A program made the translations under genes and the position numbers. Source: Tricholoma matsutake (taxonomy: Eukaryota; Basidiomycota; Agaricomycetes; Agaricales; Tricholomataceae). Taken from it: a DNA stretch of 64,000 bases. Of this stretch, positions 56,898 through 64,000 are shown piece after piece (positions within the stretch are counted from its first letter, which is position 1; the number at the start of each line of letters is the position of its first letter). The notes beneath the pieces were generated by a model. It searched no databases. It was not told the DNA's origin and saw only the letters and a program-made list of their open reading frames with translations. Location: NCBI GenBank assembly GCA_026075535.2, contig AP026547.1:6820001-6884000 (forward strand). Direction: 5' to 3'.

Positions 56898-57638
56898 GCA
56901 CCAGCATACGAATTACCCTGAGGTCTGTTGGGGTAAGGAGAGGGTTCACGAGTACAAGCTCGCTTGGATGAACATCCATTGAGCTGCTCGTGCAGGTGCT
57001 CATTCTCATCCTCCAGGTTCCGGATGGTATCCTGGAGGGCAGCAATATCTTTTTTGTATTCATCATAAACACGATTGGCTCTGGCGAGAGTGCCAGAGTT
57101 AATTTCCAAATCTTGACACTTCTTCACGTTGAAATATTCATCATCGTGGTCATACACATGTAAAGTGTAGCTCTTGCAGATGTTGCAAGTGCCTCGGTGA
57201 AGGACGATGCCTTCACCGTCAATCCTCCAATTTCCAGTAGCAGAAGAGCTGGTGCCCACACCAGCTCGCCGGTTTTGTTCTTCTCTAGCAGAACGTCTGC
57301 TAGCGCTGATGGCTTCTTCGATCTCGCCAGGGCTTGGCGAGCGATGGTGTCGAGTGTTGCTGCTGCTCGAACCGGTGGGCTTGAGCTCTCTCTGCTTCTC
57401 CTTCCCCCTTCAAGACTGGCCACTGGGGCCCGTCTCGCGCATCTGGCTAGGTTCTTTGTCGTCGAAATCACCCCCCATGGGGTCGTCCTTGTCTGGTGGA
57501 ATACTCGCCATGGTAATGTACCAAGCGATGAAGGAAGAAAGAAAGAATTGAAACTCCGCACGTTGTGATGTACAGTTGTGGAGTTTGAAATCTGCTGGAC
57601 AGTTACACGCCCAAATGACTTCAAAATTTCGAAGTAGC

Positions 57639-60600
57639 TTAAGTTCGTCGACGCGCAGGAGTTCCTGCGCGTTTTGGCAATTCTTGCCAGTCTCTGGCAC
57701 CCATCAGTGCCAGATAAGCGTCTAGAGCTGCAAGATCGTTGCAGTTCGCTAAAGGTTCCCAAGTGGTGTCTCCCAGACTCCACTTGACTTCAAACTGGAC
57801 GGTACAGCCACACCACTTGTGAGCCGTGATTTCTTCGACGTACCATTCGGTGTCATCTGGGGCACCGAAGTCATATGCATCAGGATAACGCCTGTTTGGA
57901 AACAACGAGTCATTGTTAGGGTGGTGAGGCCTTAGTAGGCTCACGTGGAAATGCTGGTGTATATGTCGTCATTTCAACTTGCTGGGAAGATCCAGCACAT
58001 AGCTGGATTTTTCGGGTAAAGCTTGTAGGACCTTGTAGGGTCCTACAAATTTAGGTAGCAGCTTACTTGCGCGTCCCTTTGGCAACGCAAGATTTTTGGT
58101 GGAAAGGTAAACAAGGTCTCCTTGTTTGATATTGGGCTCCTTGCGCCGATGCTTGTTAGCATAGTGCCGCTGAAAGACTCTTTCAGTGATGATGCTATCA
58201 TGGGCCATCGCCATGTTTCGCAGTGCATTCATTGCAAAAGTACGCACTCCAGGAGGAATGTGTTCTGTAGAAGGAAGTTCTTGCATCATGTGAGGCAAGA
58301 ATCCGTGGTTGATTTCAAACGGGGCCATACCCATTGCTCTGTTAATGGTAGAGTTTATTGCAAACTCTACGAGAGAGAGGAACTTTACCCAATCTTTCTG
58401 ATTGGACACAACAAACACTTGGAGGATTTGAGCGATTGAACGGTTTGCATTCTGTCCGTCTGAGGATGGAATGACGTGGACATGAGTATCTTTACGTCCA
58501 AGATATGGTGGATTTCACGCCACCATTTGGACGTGAATTTAGAGTCTTGATCGCAAACAATCGAGCCAGGTAGTCTATGCAAACAGACAATCTCTTTCAT
58601 GAAGATGGGAGATAGTTGTGATGCTGTCGTTGTCGTGTTCACCAGGATAAGGTGAACCATGGAAGACAGACGACATATAATTACCCAAAGGTAGTCAAAT
58701 CCATCGGACTCTGGGAAGGGTCCGATAAAATCCATTCCAATTGACTCCCATGGTCTCATGGGTGTCGGTAATGAGTGCAGCTTGCCTCGAGGGGAGCGGT
58801 ATTCCCCCTTCGAGTGGACGCAAGGTTCGCATGAATCACAGTACTTTTCGACTTCGTATTGAAGTCGAGGCCACCAATACCAACATCGGATGTATTCCGA
58901 TGTTTTCAGAGGGCCAAAATGCCCTACCAGTGTGTGGGCTTGTTCGATGATATGACCATGTAAGGTCGTACCCTTGGAAGTAGAGGTGGGGATGCAAAGA
59001 ACATCTTTGCCTCCTCTGTTCTTTCTCCAAATGAAATCATCCCAAATCTGGAAGTCTGGGTGGTCCTTAGGTTTTTCAAGAACCTTCTTGAAATGTTTGT
59101 CGTTGACATATCCCTTGCGGATATCATCGTTCAGGGGGTCTAACTCTGACATGTCAATGTGCAGGTCAGGCCCTTTAGCCTGAGAGGCATAAATCGAAGG
59201 ATCATCCTGCGATTGGTTGGTGTCTGAAGGAGTTGTGGTTACTTCTTCCGCATTTGCAGTCATTATGGCTGTGGCTGCCTCACGCTCTTTGACTCGTTCT
59301 CAAAGAGCTTTTAGTTGTTCACCAACTCATTTCTGCTGGGAAGCAGCGGAATGAGTTTCAATTACTCGATTTTTAATTTTGAGATGTCAATCCCACGGGA
59401 GATCCTCGTGGTTGGGGTCAAGACGTACGTCTGCGAAGACATAGTGTTGGACTAAAGGAGCATCATCCCAAGAGTCAAATTGGTAGTAGCGGGACAGAGC
59501 ATCTGCTACTTTGTTCAATTTGCCTTTGACATAACAAATGTCAAAGTCGAAACGCGATAGATATTCCATCCATCGTGTTTGCCTAGCAGACAGTCGGCAT
59601 TGAGTTTGGAAAAACTCAAGTGCCTGGTGATCAGTGACGACATGAATGTGCCTACCGATCAGTCTGTCTTCCCACTTGAGGAGTGCCTCAAGTATGGCAA
59701 TCGTCTCATGCTTAAAGGTACGGTAGTTCCTTTGAGCATCGGAGAATTTCTTGGACAGGAACCCAGCAGGGCGGCAAGGTTGCCACTCGGGTCCCTGACC
59801 ATACATTGCCCCAGTCCCAAAGACTGAGGCATCACAGATCACCCATATTGGTTCAGGTGAATCTGGGTCAATCGGCTTCAGCACTGGTGTCGTGCAACAG
59901 ATGTGTTTAATCATCTGGAAGCAATGATCGTGCAATGGTCGCCACAAAAAGGCTTGGCCGTTTTTAGTCATCGCAGAAAGTGGACTAGTGAAAGCACTTA
60001 TATCTGGCAGGAAATGTGCCAGATACTGCACGAGTCCCAGAAAACGCTGGACTTCGTGATAATTACGAGGAGTTTTCCACTCTCGTATATGCGCCATTTT
60101 ATCGCTATCAGCATGTAGGCCGTGTTCGTCAATCATGTGACCAAGACACTCTACCTTTTCAGCATAGAGTTCACACTTCTCTGCACGAAGGTACAGAGAA
60201 TGCTCGCGTAGCTTGTTAAACACGAGCTCCAGATGTTTCTGGTGTTCTTCGATCGTGTCACTGAACACGAAAATGTTGTCCAGGTAGGCATGGACGAATA
60301 TTCCAATGTAGTCTCGGAATATGGAGTTCATCAACCTTTGAAAGGTTGATGGTGCATTGCAGTCGCCTTGTTGCATAACAAGACTCTCGTAAACGCCTTG
60401 AACAGTCAAGAATGCAGTTTTCCAGATGTCTTCTGGCGCAACTCGGACCTGCTCATAGGCATCCGAGAGGTCAATCTTCGAGCAGTATTTCGCTCAAGCG
60501 ACATCAAGACGAATCAAGTCTTGATCAGGAAACAGTGTAACATCTTTCACCGTGTTAGCGTTACGTTTCACTGCATTGATCACAGTGCGAAGTTTCCCTG

Positions 60601-61174
60601 TTTTCTTGGGAACTACTAGCATCGGAGCTGCTTGCTCCATGCGGGCAGGGTGCCACCAGCCTGCCTTGCAGTACTTGGATATTTTCTCGGTGAGGGGTTT
60701 CCTCATAGAGTCCGGACATTTGGGAAGATAGTAGTTATACTTCTTCTTCTCATCCACCAGTGGGATATGGTGGTTTATCTCCCTTAAAGGAGGTAGTTTG
60801 TCAGGTACTCCATTGAGGATGTCCTGACAAGATTGTTTCCACTCCTCACGGAGGCATGGAAGGTCCTTCTTCGAAAGAGGTCCCTTACTTTTAGCTTTAT
60901 CAGCCAGATCTTCACAAATTGCAAAGAGTACGTCGTTCAGGTCATCGACCTGATCTGGCGGAAGTACCGCAGGGATAGAGGGATCGAACCCGGGAGGTTC
61001 GAAATTGGGTCCATCGGGAAATCTATCCCGAGTGAATTCCTGGATGATCTCTTCCAGATCGTCCTCTTCGTTGCTCAGGGGTCCCTCTTCAGGTCCCAAA
61101 AGGATGGGGTCCAAAAGTTTCAGCTTCGATGGATGATGTTTGTCAACATCGTCTATTTTCTTCCATTTCAACAT
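57639..61174 (-). pseudogene. pol of Gypsy element 2, dead
   Basis: Starts MLKWKKIDDVDKHHPSKLKL (61174), in another frame from gag-protease. Reverse transcriptase: PMLVVPKKTGKLRTVIN, SKIDLSDAYEQVRVAPED and YLDNIFVFS (YLDD expected). RNase H: ICDASVFGTGAMY, TDHQALEFF and KVADALSRYY. Integrase: HTLVGHFGPLKT..CDSCEPCVH, MDFIGPFPESDGF, VCDQDSKFTSKWW and FHPQTD, then a frameshift that removes the catalytic Glu region. A connection domain follows (YVLDLPSKLK), then a C-terminal chromodomain EWYVEEITAHKWCGCTVQF, with its stop at 57639. In-frame stops after RLDVA, LPWD, SQQK, LKAL and LPSKLK are all TGA; three fit an expected Arg (VA-R-AK, AL-R-ER, LK-R-RH). Confidence 0.88.
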
Positions 61175-61247
61175 TCCTACATCTCACAGACAGAGGTTGC
61201 ACTTTCATAGAACTCGGACCAGGCTTGTCCGGGTGGCCGCAGTCGAG

Positions 61248-64000
61248 TCACTCATCCTTGGGAGGTTGAGGACGCATAGCATGCCACCGGGCTTGCTTGA
61301 AAGTGTTAGGGCCCTCGATGATGGTATCGAGGTGTTTGCCCTTGATGCATACTTCATCACGTTTGAAGTCTAATACTATACTGTGTTTTCTCATGAACAC
61401 GGTGCCCAGAATGGTGTCATACCTATCGATGTTAACAACATCGAAGTAGTGGGTGTTTTTGATTTCACCGATTTCAAAATCGGTGAATAGTCCGAAGTTG
61501 ATCTTCGAATGGCTTCCAACGGTGCCCAATTGCAATGGCACCAGTTCTTCCAATTCGTGGGCTTTAAGGTTCGCCGACATGGCAAACTCAGGTGAGATTG
61601 AATCAGACGTGCAGCCTGAATCAAGGAGGATGAAAGCTTCAAGTTCATGAAGCCTCATTTTCGCCATGAAGCAACAGTTGTCCTTCTCTGAGCAAGGAGG
61701 ACGGGTTATTTTCTTTGAGGATTTCCTCAAAGTGGTCGCGCCTCTAAAGCACGGTTTGTTTTTGAAAAGGTTCTCCATCATGACGCCTAATCTTTCAGAA
61801 AATGACAGAGATTTCTTCTCCGTCTCATCCTCAGAGTCTTCCTCTGAGTTGGATACTGATTGGGCGGATGGGCAACTATCAGAGTCATACTCTGAAAGGA
61901 TTTCTTGGATCACACCAAAGTGCTCTGATCCAGAATATTCACTGGGGTTATCTCCAGTGTCAGATTCCAAGTTGTACAGTTCGCCTTCTGAACTGTACTG
62001 AGAACCGTCAGGGTTCATGTCTGACAATGCAGACCCATACTCAGAGGGAGTGTTGTCCTCTGAGTCGCTGTATGCTGCAGCGAGTTGTTCACTCGTCGCA
62101 GAGTGTGAATCCGAGTCCCTGGTAGGACTCAAGTGGTGATCACTGCTCAGTTGAGCACGGGATGTCTGGAGATCAGTTGTAGAGCCTGATCCTTCCCGAG
62201 CAGCGTACATCTTAGCCGATGGTTTTGGCTGTCCGTATTTAGGGCAGCCCTTATCTGTGGAGTAGTGTGGACCTCCACAGCTGTAACAAGTCGGGGTCTT
62301 CTTGTCATCAGACCTTTTGTCTGATTTGGATCCAGAATGTCTGGATGGTTTTCCTCCAGACAAGCGATGTCGAGTATCACGACGATCTTTGTTATGGCGA
62401 TCGCTATCGCCATGACTTCAAACTTCCTTGGTAGGATACTTCGAACCCAGATATTTAGAGTTGTCACAATAGTTCTTATCGTGTTTTTGGGAACGATCTC
62501 AGGATCGTTCATGAGACCGTTCAGGTGAAGGGTCTTTTGTTTTAGAACTTTTAGTCAAAGAGAATGCGCTCTTCGACTTGGTGGAATCCATTATACGCTT
62601 CTTTTCATTGAAGCGTTTTCTCATTTTACCTATTTCCTCCGCCTGGCAGGTGAAGTGTAGAATATCTTGCACTGAGCTTGTCTCAGTGAAGCATCCTTTG
62701 TCCAGTGCAAAGGAGATGATGCTTGTGGGCAACCCAGTCACTAATTGCGTTTTGAACGTAAAAGGATCAGGCGCCTGTATCATCCTGGTAGCATACCACT
62801 CCAGTTTGTGGTAATAGCCCATAATGCCTTCTTCGGCGTTATATTCAACGTGCCAGAATTTATCGGTCGTGTCGTGCGTCGCATTTTCATGCACAAACCG
62901 GTCGTATAGGCTGGTGATGACTTCTTTGAAAGTCCAGATTGAGCGTGGGCGGTATGCACCGTCAATGCTATCCTCAAACCAAGTGAGGGCGGTGTTCTCA
63001 AGGAACATTGCTGTATATTCAATACGGTCTGAGTCCAGCTCAGGGCCACATACCTTGTTCACCTTCAACCACCGAAGAAGGGCATTTAGCCATCTTTCAA
63101 AGCTTTCGGTGTCAGGTAATCCGCCGTACTTTGACGGATTGGGAACACGGGGACCGTTCTTGCCTCCAGTGGTAGGAATTTCTGTCAAGACAGAGACCTT
63201 GTTGTCGATCTGTCTATGTATCTTGGTATGGATGTCCCTCAAATATTTTGAGGGACGGTGAGAGCCTTTTTCTCAATAAGAATTGGGATGGGAAGATGTA
63301 GACCAGTAAGGGCTATTTGGCTCTCGTTGGGTACCAGAATGTCCAGATGGCATACGTCTGGAAGAATTGTGAGTCTGCATTTCTCATCGATGATTCAACA
63401 AGTTTCTGCGGGACGCCTCTTCCTCTATCCGGGAAGAATAATTGGTACTGTCATCGCTCGACGTGCTATACGTTGAGTTGCTATCACTTCCATTATCATC
63501 ACCCCCGGATCCATCTCCATCTGGTGGTCCTCCATGGCCCACGTGACTCTGCGCAGGCCATCTGGAATTTCCAGAGGGTGGGATGTCCCGCTTCTGATGG
63601 CGAGATGAAGTGTCATCCTTATCCCAAGGTTGACCATCTTTGTCGAAGTGGATCCCCTGGTCGGGGATCGAGGTGGGATGTCCATCCCAGATATTGCCAT
63701 CGTGTATCCTTTGAAGGACGATCCTGTTGTTGTTGATGTAGTGTACCTTCTTCTTAGAAGGTACTTCACAAGATAACTTGGGGTTTTGTGGACATGGGGA
63801 ACCACATCTATGTGCGGAAGGATCTTGTCATTCCGCAGGGTTGGTGGAATGAGGTAGGATAGGATTGGGATCTCATTCTGCTGTGGCGGGACGAGGGATG
63901 GTAGGGTTAAATATACTCCTACCGGAAAAGTGTCTGGCGTAACTCAACGCCAGATCTTTAAGTTGGTTTTCCAACTTAATAGGTTCAAAATCTCTTGCAT
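61248..64000 (-). pseudogene. gag-protease of Gypsy element 2, dead, 5' end beyond the window
   Basis: From about 63760 the frame reads KKKVHYINNNRIVLQRIHDG, a Gly/Asp-rich stretch (GGPPDGDGSGGDDNG), then capsid-like sequence (63240-62600: SFERWLNALLRWLKVNKV, WTFKEVITSLYDRF, GYYHKLEWYATRMIQAPDP). A basic Arg/Asp/His region and a variant zinc knuckle CYSCGGPHYSTDKGC follow, then an acidic Ser-rich linker and a retropepsin core ILLDSGCTSDSIS with YDTILGTVFMRKHSI. The stop is at 61248. In-frame TGA codons occur near 63388, 63262, 62499 and 62417, with a frameshift near 63770. Upstream sequence to 64000 is coding-like in a second frame (NEIPILSYLIPPTLRNDKIL). Confidence 0.82.

Larger units (their letters stand above)
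49116..57511 (-). pseudogene. Extra ORF (ORF3) of Gypsy element 2, split by the intact chromovirus
   Basis: Starts at ATG 57511 (MASIPPDKDDPMGGDFDDKE), 128 bp after the pol stop, and runs to 56898. It resumes at 50892 and ends at 49116 (DDTHIPDDPTK). Removing the insertion and one GCACC copy keeps the frame across the junction (GNSYAGA then ASRPAPPPAPRP). Total about 797 codons. N-terminal part: WRIDGEGIVLHRGTCNICKS with a Cys pair and a later Cys in NVKKCQD, then a coiled coil (KKDIAALQDTIRNLEDENEH). Middle: Pro-rich, then PQNTEEFDSWSWMAHTSGNF, Trp-rich and possibly folded. C-terminal 300 residues: basic then Ser/Thr/Asp-rich with KRKRES. Five in-frame stops, all TGA. I see no signal peptide or membrane segment, so it is not an obvious envelope gene. 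Function unknown. Confidence 0.7.
48772..64000 (-). mobile_element. Old Ty3/Gypsy retrotransposon 2 with extra ORF, running off the window
   Basis: Element sense is minus: gag (64000-61248), pol (61174-57639), an extra ORF (57511-49116, interrupted) and the 3' LTR (48772-48969), with a purine tract beside it. The 5' LTR must lie beyond 64000. The intact chromovirus 50898-56897 sits inside the extra ORF. Without the insertion the visible part is about 9.2 kb, long for a fungal Gypsy element because of the extra ORF. Confidence 0.85.

Noticed and set aside
60981..61003. ggatcgaacccgggaggttcgaa, reminiscent of a tRNA T-arm / B-box
   Set aside because: It lies inside the pol frame of Gypsy 2 and has no matching acceptor or anticodon arms.

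Overview
The window is nuclear DNA of a basidiomycete fungus, most likely an Agaricomycete. The evidence is short introns (about 45-70 bp) in nearly every host gene, fungal-type proteins (a LAMMER kinase, a PHD-MYST acetyltransferase, a Yor1-like ABC transporter, Atg17, a ubiquitin-eL40 fusion), Agaricomycete-type unknown families, and a heavy load of pogo-like and Ty3/Gypsy elements. It has no bacterial-style operons, and I recognised no rRNA, tRNA or CRISPR array.

Layout. 1-8.1 kb is an accessory, AT-rich stretch: the 3' part of a decayed transposase-like gene, a foldback element with about 325-bp inverted arms, an adjacent 274-bp MITE, a spliced gene of unknown function on the minus strand, and two copies of an 83-bp repeat. 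8.1-16 kb is sparse: a LAMMER kinase on the minus strand, then a broken isochorismatase-like gene and another decayed coding stretch. 16-33.5 kb is the gene-dense host core: MYST acetyltransferase and a Myb/SANT-like protein (plus strand), Yor1-like ABC transporter and ATG17 (minus), a LysM protein (plus), and ubiquitin-eL40 (minus). 33.5-64 kb is almost entirely transposon: TA-flanked MITEs, LTR relics, a proline-rich decayed region, an element built of subterminal repeats, and two nests of transposons.

The two nests can be read base by base. In nest 1 a pogo-like DDE transposase gene (coding remnants 40059-47857) is split by a 5.7-kb Gypsy element (41378-47062, 213-bp LTRs, GTATT duplication). 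In nest 2 an old Gypsy element (48772 to beyond the window end) carries an extra ORF between pol and its 3' LTR. That ORF is split by an apparently intact 6.0-kb chromovirus (50898-56897, 426-bp LTRs differing at two bases, GCACC duplication, one open 1656-codon gag-pol frame).

The strongest general signal is how the old elements died. Almost every in-frame stop in the decayed elements is TGA where arginine (CGA) is expected, and several catalytic Asp residues have become Asn through CG to CA changes. Both are the expected result of cytosine deamination at methylated CpG sites. The young chromovirus shows none of this. The host genes are mostly independent housekeeping functions: splicing-type kinase signalling, chromatin acetylation, drug export, autophagy initiation, and ubiquitin/ribosome supply.
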